The notes: generated by a model from the letters alone, not told the origin. Numbered from the stretch's first letter, positions 1-9,693 are shown. The stretch is 37,489 bases of DNA from Methylovulum sp. (GCA_028712695.1 JAQTQZ010000033.1:1-37489), one strand, 5' to 3'. Made by a program: numbers and translations.

Positions 1-82
1 TTTTCTTGCGGGCTGGTTCCAGCAGGTCTTTGACCTGTTCGAACTGCTCCCGGCTTATGTCACTGGGGTAAGTTTTTCTCAT
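1..82 (-). CDS. IS5-family transposase, N-terminal 27 residues only
   Basis: The reading frame starts at the ATG at 82-80 and runs off the left edge. The visible peptide begins MRKTYPSDISREQFEQV and goes on to LLEPARKK, which is the characteristic N-terminus of IS5-family (IS427/IS1031-type) DDE transposases, the DUF4096-like region that precedes the catalytic domain. The catalytic residues lie outside the window, so I cannot say whether the transposase is intact. Confidence 0.8.
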   Translation of the reverse strand, partial: MRKTYPSDISREQFEQVKDLLEPARKK

Positions 83-104
83 CCCGCTATTCTAAACGCT
101 TGTA
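1..104 (-). mobile_element. End of an IS5-family insertion sequence (partial)
   Basis: The first ~100 bases read on the - strand as the start of an IS5-family element: a short non-coding tip followed by a transposase start codon at 82. The element continues off the left edge. Its exact right border is uncertain because the second terminal repeat is outside the window. I place it near 104, since the tail tape-measure reading frame becomes open just after an in-frame TAG at 103-105. The insertion splits the tape-measure gene. Confidence 0.7.
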
Positions 105-111
105 GGAGATA

Positions 112-3100
112 TTGAACAGGTTCTTAGATGAAGGCATCGTCAGGGGCGAAAACTTTAACTCTATATTAGCCAGTACCCCAGGCTTGGCACAAGCTATAGC
201 CGATGGAATGGGGATCGCTGGGGATTCATTGCGGGACATGGCTAACGCCGGTGAGCTGACAATCACTAAAGTGCTTAATGCGTTAATCAACCAAGCCGAC
301 GTGTTAGACGCAAAAATGGCTGGCGTGCCGCTAAAAGTTAGCCAGGCGGTAACCAGCTTGCAAAATGATTTATTGCGGTATATCGGCGAGTTGGACAAAG
401 GCGCAGGCGCAACCGGACTGCTGGCAAACGGGATTGTTTTGGCTGGTGACCACATCGAGGCCATTGGGCAAATCGTAAAAATTTTTACTGAGATACATAT
501 CGCCAATCTGATAGTCGGCTTTATCAAATCACGCGAGGCCTCAGCCGCTGCGGCATTTGCCGCCCGCGAATTAGCGGCGGCGGAAGCGGAACAGGCCGCC
601 GCCGCGCAGTTGGCATTGCGCTCTGAAGTGGCCTTGGCGGAAGCCAATGTGCTAGCACAACGGGCAATGGTAACGACGGCCGAAGCGCAATTTAGCGCAG
701 CACAAACAGCCGCAGAACGTACATTAGCTAACCGAGCGCTGATAGCTAGCCTTGCCCAACTGACCATTGCCGAGCAAAACTTAGTCCGCGCCGAAACGCT
801 GCTGAATGCGTCATTAAACCCAACGATTGTACGGGTGGGGTTGTTATCAAGGATGATCGGTTTGCTGGGAAAAGGAATAAACCATCTATTTACAGGATTT
901 ATCGGCTGGGAAATAGGTAAGGCCATTGGCGAGTGGCTGGTGCAGTTTTCCGCCTTCGAGCGTGCTGGGATACGGATTGCCGAGGCGTTTACAATTGCCA
1001 AAACCGGCGTCGAGGGGATGTTGGATGGGCAGTCTTTTGCTGAGCGTATACAGCAATTGCAGGGTATCCACGCTGAATATAACATCCTTGCTGAGGCGGC
1101 AGTAACAAGTGCATCAGAGCAAGAAAAAGCCCAAGCTAAACTGGCTGAATCGACAAAAGCCTTGGTTGATAAGCAAGAGACAACCTTTAAGCACCTTGCC
1201 GACGTGCAAAAAGGCTTGGCCGAGGCGCAAAAAGCGCAATACGACCAGCAATTGGCGGACTTGGCCGCCAGCCTTGCCGACCAAAGTGCCGTAGTGCTGG
1301 CTAATGCGCAATTGTCAGAGCAACAAAAAGGCCGGGCCGTAGTGGATGCGCTAGTTAAAAACAGCGTTATTAAGCTGCAACTAATTGATGCGTTTAACGC
1401 TGAGCAACTGGCGCAAACCGCGCAATTTTTTAACCAAGAGCGCACGCTTAAGCAACAGCAGCTTGCCGCCACCGAGGCGAGCGAAAAGCAAGTGCGCGAC
1501 CGGCTGCATCAAGAGATACAGGCGCTGGACGCCGCTGAGCTGGAGGCCAAGCGCAAAACATATGGAGAGACACTCACTATCTTGCAGGCGCACGTCGGTG
1601 ATCTGGTCACAGCACGGCAACGCGAGGCGGATGCAGCAAAAAGCATTGATGACGCGATGCTGTCAAGCCGGGAGCGCGCCCAGCAAGCTATCCTTGACAT
1701 CCAGCGGTTGGGGTTAAACGAGGAGCAGCTGGCGCAGTCAAAACAAAAAGAGGCCGACCAAGCCTTGGCCGATTTTAAGGCCGAGCTGGCAAAGGGCGAA
1801 GGGGCTGATCAAAAGCTTTTAAACGACCTGGCGGGCAAAGCGATAGCGTTAATTAGTGAGACAACAAAAGGCAAGTATGCTGAGAGTAAAAGTGATTGGG
1901 AGCGGCACAAAAGCATAGCGGCTATTGAGCAAATCCAAAAAAGCTTAAACACGGAGCTGGTCGCGTCTAAAGCCCGCCACGACGCCAACGGCATAGCTAT
2001 TGACACCGAAATGGGCAAGGCCAAAACAGGCATTACTGCCGTCAGCGGCGCAGTGAGCGAAATAGACCAAAAACTTGTTGACGGCAAAAAGCTCGCGGTG
2101 CAAGTCGATCAAGCAAGTCTTAAGGCCGCGCAATCTGCTATTGATGTGTTGACCGCGCCGGAAACTAAAGTAATCAAGGTCGTCACCCAAAATAGCGGTG
2201 ATGGTGCCCCAGACAATGCTGTCCCCGCGCAGCGCACAGGCGGCTTGGCTGGGCAACCCACTGGAGCGCCGTGGCATTTTGCCGTCGGCGGGTTTTTGCG
2301 CCAACAAGGCAAATTGGATGGCTACGGTGGCGGCGATAAAATTCGCGCTTTGCTTGAGCCGGGTGAGTTTGTCGTGCGCAAGGAGGCTGTCGAAAAGTTG
2401 GGCCTGCCAGTATTGCAAGCGGTTAACAAAGGCAATCTGCCCGCCCCGACATTAAGCCAAGCCGCTGCGCGATTGGCGGGCAATGCCACGCCAGCGGCAC
2501 AGGCGCAAGGCGGCATCACCCCTAACTTACAGCAAACAATATTAAAGTTTGCGGCGGGCGGGGCAGTATCATCCGATGACTTGGACAGGCAAATACAGCA
2601 AGCCGAGGCGCAACATGCGCTTGATGTAAAACTACGCCGCGAAGTGTTTTACCACGCCGACGGCAATGAGATCGCTAGTGCTGACCGTATTTATCAAGAC
2701 AAAATAAATGCGCTTTATAAAGCCCGTAGCCAACGTGATGCCGATAAGAAAAACAACGGCGCGGGCGTATCACAAATCCAGAATTTAACAGGTCAGCGTA
2801 CCGGCGGCTTGGCAGGGCAACCCACTGGAGAGCCGTGGCACTTTGCCGTCGGCGGGTTTTTGCGCCAACAAGGCAAATTGGATGGCTACGGTGGCGGCGA
2901 TAAAATCCGTGCCTTGCTTGAGCCGGGCGAGTTTGTCGTGCGCAAGGAGGCCGTCGAAAAGCTTGGCCTGCCAGTGTTGCAAGCCGTCAACAAAGGCAAC
3001 CTACCCGCCCCGACATTAAGCCAAACCGCCGCTCGATTGGCGGGGAATGCCATGCCAGCGGGGCGGGCGCAAGGCGGCATCACCCCTAACTTACAGCAAA

Positions 3101-3774
3101 CAATATTAAAGTTTGCGGCGGGCGGGGCAGTATCATCCGATGACTTGGACAGGCAAATACAGCAAGCCGAGGCGCAACATGCGCTTGATGTAAAGCTACG
3201 CCGCGAAGTGTTTTACTACGCCGACGGCAACGAGATCGCTAGTGCCGACCGTATTTATCAAGACAAAATAAATGCGCTTTATAAAGCAAGGAGCCAACGC
3301 GATGCTGATAAGCAAAAAGCTAGCATAGCGATTACGCAGGCAGCGGCATTAAACGTATCTGATCCGGCATCAGTGCAGACGGCTACCCCCGCAAGTGCGT
3401 TACTAAGCAAATTGCATACTGTTATTAATTCAGATAACAGACCGGCACAGCCGCAACTTGCAAATGTGTCCGCCGGCACAAAAATAATGCAGGCATTGCA
3501 AAACTACCCTGCACTTACTGATAAAACACCGCGTTTAACAGGGTTTAGATTGCCAGATTTACCGCAGTCTGTCGCCGATTATGCCGCACAACCCGCCATA
3601 CAATCATCTAGGCAAATTGGAGCCGATGCACCAGGCAAGCATGCTGTCGTTGAGTTTAAATTTCCGGCGGGCGGGTCGGTGAAAGGGCAGTTTAATAAAT
3701 CAGATGTTGATACGTTATTGGCAGAGCTATCAAATGCCGCTGCCACATCGTCTTATCCGACAGGAGGATATTAA
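112..3774 (+). CDS. Phage tail tape-measure protein, 5' end removed by the IS
   Basis: The long (1,220 codon) open frame has tape-measure features. Its first ~100 residues match the conserved N-terminal tape-measure domain but start in the middle of it (LAQAIADGMG, ITKVLNALINQAD, TSLQNDLLRYIGELD). A hydrophobic stretch follows at about 240-270, then several hundred Ala/Gln/Lys/Glu-rich, largely coiled-coil residues. Two copies of the C-terminal GGGDKIRALLEPGEFVVRK motif come next. The protein sets tail length and is threaded through the tail tube. The TTG at 112 is probably not the natural start; I estimate 150-200 residues lie on the other side of the IS. The stop overlaps the next start (TAATG). 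The IS insertion suggests the prophage cannot make tails unless another copy exists. Confidence 0.85.
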   Translation: MNRFLDEGIVRGENFNSILASTPGLAQAIADGMGIAGDSLRDMANAGELTITKVLNALINQADVLDAKMAGVPLKVSQAVTSLQNDLLRYIGELDKGAGATGLLANGIVLAGDHIEAIGQIVKIFTEIHIANLIVGFIKSREASAAAAFAARELAAAEAEQAAAAQLALRSEVALAEANVLAQRAMVTTAEAQFSAAQTAAERTLANRALIASLAQLTIAEQNLVRAETLLNASLNPTIVRVGLLSRMIGLLGKGINHLFTGFIGWEIGKAIGEWLVQFSAFERAGIRIAEAFTIAKTGVEGMLDGQSFAERIQQLQGIHAEYNILAEAAVTSASEQEKAQAKLAESTKALVDKQETTFKHLADVQKGLAEAQKAQYDQQLADLAASLADQSAVVLANAQLSEQQKGRAVVDALVKNSVIKLQLIDAFNAEQLAQTAQFFNQERTLKQQQLAATEASEKQVRDRLHQEIQALDAAELEAKRKTYGETLTILQAHVGDLVTARQREADAAKSIDDAMLSSRERAQQAILDIQRLGLNEEQLAQSKQKEADQALADFKAELAKGEGADQKLLNDLAGKAIALISETTKGKYAESKSDWERHKSIAAIEQIQKSLNTELVASKARHDANGIAIDTEMGKAKTGITAVSGAVSEIDQKLVDGKKLAVQVDQASLKAAQSAIDVLTAPETKVIKVVTQNSGDGAPDNAVPAQRTGGLAGQPTGAPWHFAVGGFLRQQGKLDGYGGGDKIRALLEPGEFVVRKEAVEKLGLPVLQAVNKGNLPAPTLSQAAARLAGNATPAAQAQGGITPNLQQTILKFAAGGAVSSDDLDRQIQQAEAQHALDVKLRREVFYHADGNEIASADRIYQDKINALYKARSQRDADKKNNGAGVSQIQNLTGQRTGGLAGQPTGEPWHFAVGGFLRQQGKLDGYGGGDKIRALLEPGEFVVRKEAVEKLGLPVLQAVNKGNLPAPTLSQTAARLAGNAMPAGRAQGGITPNLQQTILKFAAGGAVSSDDLDRQIQQAEAQHALDVKLRREVFYYADGNEIASADRIYQDKINALYKARSQRDADKQKASIAITQAAALNVSDPASVQTATPASALLSKLHTVINSDNRPAQPQLANVSAGTKIMQALQNYPALTDKTPRLTGFRLPDLPQSVADYAAQPAIQSSRQIGADAPGKHAVVEFKFPAGGSVKGQFNKSDVDTLLAELSNAAATSSYPTGGY
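2230..2750 (+). repeat. Tape-measure tandem duplication, unit 1
   Basis: This unit and the one at 2794-3314 are offset by exactly 564 bp (188 codons) with no length change between copies. It covers a Gly-rich segment, the GGGDKIRALLEPGEFVVRK motif and a charged helix (SSDDLDRQIQQAEAQHALD). Differences are mostly synonymous, for example GCC/GCG swaps. Confidence 0.93.
2794..3314 (+). repeat. Tape-measure tandem duplication, unit 2
   Basis: Second copy of the 564-bp-offset duplication. A short linker at about 2751-2793 that is not part of the repeat separates the two units. The near identity indicates a recent duplication or ongoing gene conversion. Confidence 0.93.
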
Positions 3775-4157
3775 TGGCAATTGTTTTAGATGCGTTGGTC
3801 TTGCCATCCGGCCTTATCTGGATAGATGAGTTTGACTGGACACCGGTGGAACAAGTTGTCACCCAAACTCTGACCGGCGCATTGATTATTGAATCTGGTG
3901 TGCGTCAGGCGGGACGACCTATTACGCTTACAGGATCAGCTGATAGCGGCTGGGCAGACAGGGCATTGATTAAAGCATTGGCGACTAAGGCGGCAGACCC
4001 CATTTTGCAAATGACTTTGACATTACATGACGCACGGACATTTACGGTGATGTTTTTACAATCAAAAACACCGGTCGAAGCCCGTCTATTGATTGACTAT
4101 AACGCGCCGGATGACACGGACGCATACACGCTAATACTTAGATTAATACAAGTTTAA
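3774..4157 (+). CDS. Small phage tail protein (distal-tail/baseplate-like)
   Basis: A 127-residue protein that starts one base inside the tape-measure stop codon, with a strong Shine-Dalgarno (AGGAGG at 3764-3769). It contains GRPITLTG followed by W..R..I..L and a C-terminal beta-rich half. This resembles small distal-tail proteins of siphophages, where G-R-x-I-x-L lies in a beta-sandwich. Position right after the tape measure fits the normal order tape measure, distal tail, hub. The family assignment is inference from a short motif and gene order; no membrane segment or signal peptide is present. Confidence 0.7.
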   Translation: MAIVLDALVLPSGLIWIDEFDWTPVEQVVTQTLTGALIIESGVRQAGRPITLTGSADSGWADRALIKALATKAADPILQMTLTLHDARTFTVMFLQSKTPVEARLLIDYNAPDDTDAYTLILRLIQV

Positions 4158-4167
4158 AGGGCTTTTA

Positions 4168-7100
4168 ATGATTTCAGAAACTGATTTACGCTTACTACAA
4201 TCCGAGCGCCTAACTGATTTTAGCAACGGCGGTGGCCAAATCACCGGCAATCTAGTCGTTGACGGCGAAATGAATAATTTGTTTAACGACATCAGCCAGC
4301 TTGACCGGACTTACGGTCGGGTATCACTGCGCAAAGCCTTTGCAGCGGTTGAATCTGACAATACTGATACTTATCTGGGTTGTCATATTATTTTGACTGA
4401 CCCGCCGGACGACCCTAATGTTGTCATCACATTATTTTCCACGGCTTCCTGGACGGATGAGCGCAGTGACGCGCGCAGCCGTATCGAATCGTACTCTGTG
4501 CTGGGCACGACGTTGCAGTGGATAGTTTATGGCCCCCATGTTGCCGGGCAGCGGATATTGTCAGCTTACAGCATGACCAAAGCGTTAAATCTGGCAACAC
4601 CTTCTTTAGCAAAAACGCCTGAAATTGGTGACGTGATTGCTTTAAAGCAAGATACAGCGGGCTATGTTGTCGCAACGCAATTTTTCCGCGTCGAGAAGAT
4701 CATTAGCCGTGAAACGGGCGGGTTTAATGACGGATCGGGGGATTATTTTAAAGATGTGCTGGTGCTTGAGCTGAGCAACGCCATGTCCACGGATTTTTAT
4801 GGCGCGGAAATGAGCCGCTATTCAGAAGTTGCCAGCCCAACTAAGTTGTTAGGGTCATCGGTGGCGGATGCGGCGCGATATTACGGTGTTAAAAAGCTGG
4901 CGCAGGCGATGGCCATAGATGATGTGGTGGCGAATGTGGGCAGCCCGTATGCGGCATTGGTGCCGTCGGCAACGGCGGAAACACCTGTATTGGATGCCAT
5001 TGCGGCAGCCACTAAAGGGGCATTTCGGCAATCAGGCGCAGCGGAGTCGTTGACTGTTAGCGGTAGCTTAAGCGGCACTGTCGCGCCTGATTATGCGGAT
5101 GATATTTACACAGGCCGTGGCATTTTGCCTACCTCTTGTGCAATCACTATCGATGGTATTGGCTATAAAGACAATGGCAATGGCGCAATCGTGTTGGGTT
5201 CCGGCGCGGCGGGCAGTTATGGCGGTACGGTAAGCTATGCGGACGGGCATATACGCATCACTAAAAACGCGGCCTGGTCGGCAGCTGTCAGCGTTGTCGC
5301 CACCCCTGCCGCCGCGTTTTACAATAACGGCGGCAGCTTTGCTATTCCCATTTCAATTAACAATCGCGGCTACAATTACGTCCAGACGTTGATTCCCGCC
5401 CCCGGTGCGCTAAGCGTGTCGGTCAGTTATAAAGCGCTGGGAAAATGGTATTCGCTATCTGACAATGGTAATGGCGTACTTGTCGGTGTGGCCGGTACAG
5501 GATCCGGGACTGTCAATTATGCCACGGGCACGGTTTTAGTGACGCTGGGCGCTTTGCCCGATGTTGACAGCTCGATTCTGTTCAGTTGGGTGTCGCCATT
5601 TAATTATCATAGCAACCGTACACCAAACCCGTTGCGTTTGCCTGCCATCCGCACCGTTTTAGCCAATGTCCCCGTTTTGCCGGGCAGCTTGACGATCACC
5701 TGGGGTAGTGTGGTGCCATTGTCCGCAGCGGCGGACGGGGCTGGCATAATCTTAGGCAATGCGACCGGTAAATTAGTCCATGCAACGGGCGAATTGATTT
5801 TTTATCCGAATGAGATTCCTGTATCCGGCACGGCATTTACGATTGAATATCAGCAATCGACGGCCATTATTGATGTGTTGACCGCGACGGGCGATGCGGG
5901 GGGCGTAGTTGCGTTGACGCTCTCGCAAACACCGGTAAAAACGGGGTCATTAATCCTCGATTATCAAGTCCAAGTCCCGCAAGACGATGACTTCAGCATG
6001 GGCGTGACAATCACTAAGCCGCCAATATTCAAACAAAAACAAGTAAATGACGATGGTGGCGGCACTATTTCGAACGTAACCGGGAGTTCGGTTAATTATG
6101 CGACCGGCGCAGTCACTTTTGATACGACTGATAATATCGATATTAGTAAGTTGTATGGCGTTTATAGCGAGACTCCGCCAGGCTTCATCCGACCAATTTG
6201 GACGACGATTTATAGCACTACGACGGTACAGGAGCTACTGGCAGGCGGTACAGTAATCACTGCACATTATCAGCTAGATACAGCAAGCACCGCGCCGTTT
6301 ATTGAAACTGTTTATGCAGCCCAATTGCAAATTGATATTACGACAAATCGCGATGAAGAAGTTGTATCAAATTCGGTGTGGTTTAATTTTGCCGGCACTG
6401 ATTATATAGACCGGCAAGGAGTTGTTTATCGGGCTTATAGTCTGTATAGCGATGCGGGTACAGTCGCCGGAAACATTGATTATCAAACGGGCATAGTTAC
6501 GTTGACGGATTGGATAAACGGCGACAACACGCTGGATTTAAAAGCCATCGCTACATTGCCAGGCGATGCGGGTGTGGGGTCGGTATTTTTCCGCACCCCT
6601 GGCGCACCGTTAGCTGTCGGGCAATTCCAAATTTCCGCCGTCACGCGCAATGGCGACAACATCACAGATAATGCGGACAACAACGGCAATATCACTTCGG
6701 AATTTATTGAAGGGCATGTGGACTGGCAATCGGGCGTGGCATCGGTATTTTTTGGCCACAAAGTTTTAGATGCCAGCTTGCCCGACAGCTTAAAAGCAGC
6801 GGGTTGGTACAACCCTGCCGACATTGATATTGATGGCAAGATTTGGGTACCGATGCTGGTTAAGGCCGAAAGCATCCGATATAACGCAATCCTGATCAGT
6901 TATTTGCAATTAGATGCCGACATCCTCGGTCTTGAGACTGTGCGCTTGCCGCAGGACGGGCGGGTGCCCGTTTTCCGGAAAGACAACATGGCCGTCATCC
7001 ACAATACCCAGCGCACGACGTTAGCCAATCCTGCCGTGGCGGGGGCGACGTATGACATGGGACGTATCCGTTTGGCGTATGCCAAAGTTTTTGACGCCGC

Positions 7101-7779
7101 CAATGTGGCTGTCGATACGGCTTTATATAGTGCGGATTTGGATGCGGGCACTATCACCATGGCTAACCCGCTGGTCTTAAGCGCTTACACCCAGCCGCTA
7201 GTGTGCGAGCACCGGATTGAAGATATGAGCTTAGTCACTGATGTGCAAATCACCGGACAAGTCACGCTGATGAAGCCCGTTACCCATGCTTTCCCTGCTG
7301 ACACCAGTTTTGTGAGTTCTGCCCTGGTCGTCGGTGATATGCAAGCGCGGGTGTCGTTGTTGTTCGACCAACAAACTTGGACGAATGTCTGGAGTGATGC
7401 GCTAATCGGCAGCGCGGCGGCGGCGACATTTAACGATGTGCTGTACCCGATCACTTTGACAAACAAAGGCGCTATCCAAGAGCGCTGGTACTTTTTGTTT
7501 AGCGGTGCGACGTCATACAACCTGTACGGCGAGTATTCCGGTCTTGTCGGTACTGGCAGTGTCACGGCGGAGTTTGCGCCAATCAATCCGGCAACGGGCA
7601 CCCCTTATATGGTTGTCAATCCATTGGGCTGGGGTGGTGGCTGGGTGGCGGGCAATGTGCTGCGCATCAACACCGAGGGCGCTAATGTGCCGATTTGGCT
7701 GGCGCGGACTACGCTGCAATCCGAGCCGACTGTTTTTACCGATCAATTTAAACTGCAAATTAGAGGCGACGCAAACTGA
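4168..7779 (+). CDS. Large phage tail/baseplate protein with repeated beta units
   Basis: A 1,203-residue protein. The first ~230 residues form one compact domain (SERLTDFSNGGGQITGNLVV, LRKAFAAV, TYLGCHIILTDPP) that I associate with large structural proteins of tailed-phage baseplate modules. From about residue 310 the protein is Gly/Thr/Val/Asn rich and carries at least six copies of a beta hairpin of the form V-N/D-Y-A-T-G-x-V-x-L, the clearest four at the end of ~50-residue units. It has no catalytic motif that I recognise. It begins ten bases after the preceding stop and its own stop overlaps the next start, so it is translated within the same tail operon. A role in the baseplate or as tail-tip scaffold is likely; receptor binding is possible. 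Confidence 0.75.
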   Translation: MISETDLRLLQSERLTDFSNGGGQITGNLVVDGEMNNLFNDISQLDRTYGRVSLRKAFAAVESDNTDTYLGCHIILTDPPDDPNVVITLFSTASWTDERSDARSRIESYSVLGTTLQWIVYGPHVAGQRILSAYSMTKALNLATPSLAKTPEIGDVIALKQDTAGYVVATQFFRVEKIISRETGGFNDGSGDYFKDVLVLELSNAMSTDFYGAEMSRYSEVASPTKLLGSSVADAARYYGVKKLAQAMAIDDVVANVGSPYAALVPSATAETPVLDAIAAATKGAFRQSGAAESLTVSGSLSGTVAPDYADDIYTGRGILPTSCAITIDGIGYKDNGNGAIVLGSGAAGSYGGTVSYADGHIRITKNAAWSAAVSVVATPAAAFYNNGGSFAIPISINNRGYNYVQTLIPAPGALSVSVSYKALGKWYSLSDNGNGVLVGVAGTGSGTVNYATGTVLVTLGALPDVDSSILFSWVSPFNYHSNRTPNPLRLPAIRTVLANVPVLPGSLTITWGSVVPLSAAADGAGIILGNATGKLVHATGELIFYPNEIPVSGTAFTIEYQQSTAIIDVLTATGDAGGVVALTLSQTPVKTGSLILDYQVQVPQDDDFSMGVTITKPPIFKQKQVNDDGGGTISNVTGSSVNYATGAVTFDTTDNIDISKLYGVYSETPPGFIRPIWTTIYSTTTVQELLAGGTVITAHYQLDTASTAPFIETVYAAQLQIDITTNRDEEVVSNSVWFNFAGTDYIDRQGVVYRAYSLYSDAGTVAGNIDYQTGIVTLTDWINGDNTLDLKAIATLPGDAGVGSVFFRTPGAPLAVGQFQISAVTRNGDNITDNADNNGNITSEFIEGHVDWQSGVASVFFGHKVLDASLPDSLKAAGWYNPADIDIDGKIWVPMLVKAESIRYNAILISYLQLDADILGLETVRLPQDGRVPVFRKDNMAVIHNTQRTTLANPAVAGATYDMGRIRLAYAKVFDAANVAVDTALYSADLDAGTITMANPLVLSAYTQPLVCEHRIEDMSLVTDVQITGQVTLMKPVTHAFPADTSFVSSALVVGDMQARVSLLFDQQTWTNVWSDALIGSAAAATFNDVLYPITLTNKGAIQERWYFLFSGATSYNLYGEYSGLVGTGSVTAEFAPINPATGTPYMVVNPLGWGGGWVAGNVLRINTEGANVPIWLARTTLQSEPTVFTDQFKLQIRGDAN

Positions 7780-8933
7780 TGAATATTTTTCCTGTCAAAA
7801 ACTTTTTATCTACCGACACGGGCGCACCGAGCTGGAACGGCACGATAGGCTCGACGATCAGCGTGCTGGACGCGCTATTGATTGACGGTTTTAACCTTAA
7901 GTCGCTAGTGTCACTGACGCAAACGGGCGGTGTGGCTACGGCGACGTGCGCCACGGCGCATGGTTACCGGCCTTTCCAAGTCATTGAGACGGGCGGAGCG
8001 AATGAGTCAGGCTGGAATTTGCAAGCGATGATCACCGCAACGACAACCACTACGTTTACGTTTGCAGTGGACGCGGGCTTGGCGGCATCGGCAACGGGCA
8101 CATTGACGGCCAAGGTGGCGGCATGCGGGTGGGTAAAAGAGTTTAGCGGGACAAACAAAGCGGTATATAAATCGACTGATATTGATGCAACGGGGGGGCG
8201 ACTGCGGGTTGATGATACTAATGCGCTATACACGCTCGTCCGTGCGTATGAGACGATGAGTGATGTGGATACAGGCGTTGGAATGACACCAACGCTTCTT
8301 CAAGAGACGAATTACGCGTGGAAAAAGTCGAGCACATCAGATTCGATTGCGCGTAAATATGCGTTTTTTGGTACAGGTAAGACATGTGTTTTTGCTAATG
8401 CGTGGAATACAGCGTCTGGATCAGTGCAACTTTCAGCCGGAGTGGCGGCAGGATTTATGTTTGGGGATTTTATTAGTTTTAAGCCGGGAGACGCTTATAA
8501 CTTTTTAATTTATGCACACCGCTCAGTATCCCCTAGTTACCCATCCAGCGATGGCGGCATTGGAAATGGAACCGGTGCTATTCCGTACTGTTTGCGGGCA
8601 TATGGGCAAAGCGGATCATCAATTCGGCTTACCAAGCAAGCATTGGCACCTAATGTTAATTCCGGTTATTCAACGGGGACAACTTCATACCCGAATTTAG
8701 AAGATAGTAGTCTTTTGATATTCGGAAGACATTTTTTACAAGATAATCTAAACATAGATTGGCGCGGTATCCAACCCGGTGCATATCATCTTCCTCAGCT
8801 TACGCCGCTTGCTGATTATGATGTAGTACAAAATGTCAGTAATTACCCCAATAAAATATTCATGATGTTAAGTTGTTGTAGTGCGTCCAGCGATGGCCGG
8901 ATGGCAATTGATATTACGGGGCCATGGACATGA
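7779..8933 (+). CDS. Phage structural protein, probable tail tip component
   Basis: A 384-residue protein whose ATG overlaps the previous stop (ATGA at 7778-7781 region). The N-terminal ~120 residues include a Thr/Ala-rich beta segment (TTTTTFTFAVDAGLAASATG) of the sort found in phage tail-associated proteins. The remainder (residues 130-384) has many Gly/Ser/Tyr and aromatic residues and looks like an all-beta receptor-facing domain. I do not recognise a named family, and no enzyme motif is visible. Placement between the large baseplate-like protein and three short structural proteins supports a virion role. Confidence 0.65.
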   Translation: MNIFPVKNFLSTDTGAPSWNGTIGSTISVLDALLIDGFNLKSLVSLTQTGGVATATCATAHGYRPFQVIETGGANESGWNLQAMITATTTTTFTFAVDAGLAASATGTLTAKVAACGWVKEFSGTNKAVYKSTDIDATGGRLRVDDTNALYTLVRAYETMSDVDTGVGMTPTLLQETNYAWKKSSTSDSIARKYAFFGTGKTCVFANAWNTASGSVQLSAGVAAGFMFGDFISFKPGDAYNFLIYAHRSVSPSYPSSDGGIGNGTGAIPYCLRAYGQSGSSIRLTKQALAPNVNSGYSTGTTSYPNLEDSSLLIFGRHFLQDNLNIDWRGIQPGAYHLPQLTPLADYDVVQNVSNYPNKIFMMLSCCSASSDGRMAIDITGPWT

Positions 8934-9277
8934 CAGTCTCACATAGCTCTGACCCTATTGGGCGGTTAATTCCGCCTGGGCAACCTGCCGTATTTTCCGC
9001 CAGGGGCTGTTTTTCTGGCGCTCAACGTAATGCGGTCATTGAGATAGATGGTGACGGGACGATTGGCGATAATGTTTATGAGGGTTTGACTCCGGTTGTC
9101 CGTAAAGTGTGGTTGCTGGATAAGCGTAATTTGTCGGTTGTCAGAACGACAGTGTCCGCGCAGGATGGCAGCTACGCATTCACTGGCTTAAACAAATCAT
9201 TAAAATTTTGCGCTATATCGTTTGACCCCAATTTGGTCTATAACGATGCGAGTGCCGACAATCTGACGCCGGAGTAA
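8930..9277 (+). CDS. Small phage protein with carboxypeptidase-regulatory-like beta domain
   Basis: About 115 residues. I prefer the ATG at 8930 (overlapping the TGA of the upstream gene, 8 bases after GGGG) over the ATG at 8924. The second half, KVWLLDKRNLSVVRTT then DGSYAFTGL and LVYNDASADNLTPE, matches the small transthyretin-like or carboxypeptidase-regulatory fold that phages use as a structural add-on to baseplate or tail-tip proteins. In many tailed phages a short protein with this fold lies near the end of the tail operon. The exact role is unknown. Confidence 0.65.
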   Translation: MTVSHSSDPIGRLIPPGQPAVFSARGCFSGAQRNAVIEIDGDGTIGDNVYEGLTPVVRKVWLLDKRNLSVVRTTVSAQDGSYAFTGLNKSLKFCAISFDPNLVYNDASADNLTPE

Positions 9278-9279
9278 CA

Positions 9280-9693
9280 ATGGCTGCTTTAAGTTTTTCA
9301 ACTGCTTTGCGTAATGCCCGCGCCCAAACTGTGATAGACAGCATTAATGCGGGTGTAGGGGCGGGTGCGTTGTTGTTTTATGATGCCCCCCGCCCCAGTG
9401 TTGGTGCGGCTATCACTACGCAAACCCTGCTGGGCACGCTGGGATTTGCCGAGCCTGCGGGTGCGGTCGCTGATGGGCTTCTGACGTTTGATCCGCTGAC
9501 AGATGACAGCTCGGCAGACGCCACAGGCGATGCGGCATGGTGCCGCGTGTTGGATGGTGATGGCATTTTTGTAATGGACATGGACGTTACTGACAACGCC
9601 GGGGCTGGCCCTGTAAAGATGCCAAGTATCACAGTTTATGCTGGCGGAGTGATACATATCACGTCTGCTTCCATCGCCGAGGGTAATGCGTAA
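9280..9693 (+). CDS. Small phage structural protein
   Basis: A 137-residue protein beginning MAALSFSTALRNARAQTVID, preceded by GGAG five bases upstream and starting two bases after the previous stop. Short phage proteins with this opening (a helix ending in RAQ.I.D.I, then a Gly/Ala-rich loop and LLFYDAPRP) occur in tail modules. The rest is beta-rich with no recognisable catalytic site. I cannot name the family with confidence. Confidence 0.6.
   Translation: MAALSFSTALRNARAQTVIDSINAGVGAGALLFYDAPRPSVGAAITTQTLLGTLGFAEPAGAVADGLLTFDPLTDDSSADATGDAAWCRVLDGDGIFVMDMDVTDNAGAGPVKMPSITVYAGGVIHITSASIAEGNA

Noticed and set aside
87..1472. 461-residue open frame on the - strand, opposite the tape-measure gene
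   Set aside because: It is Ser/Ala/Cys-rich and mirrors the codon pattern of the real gene on the other strand. It has no ribosome site and no family likeness.
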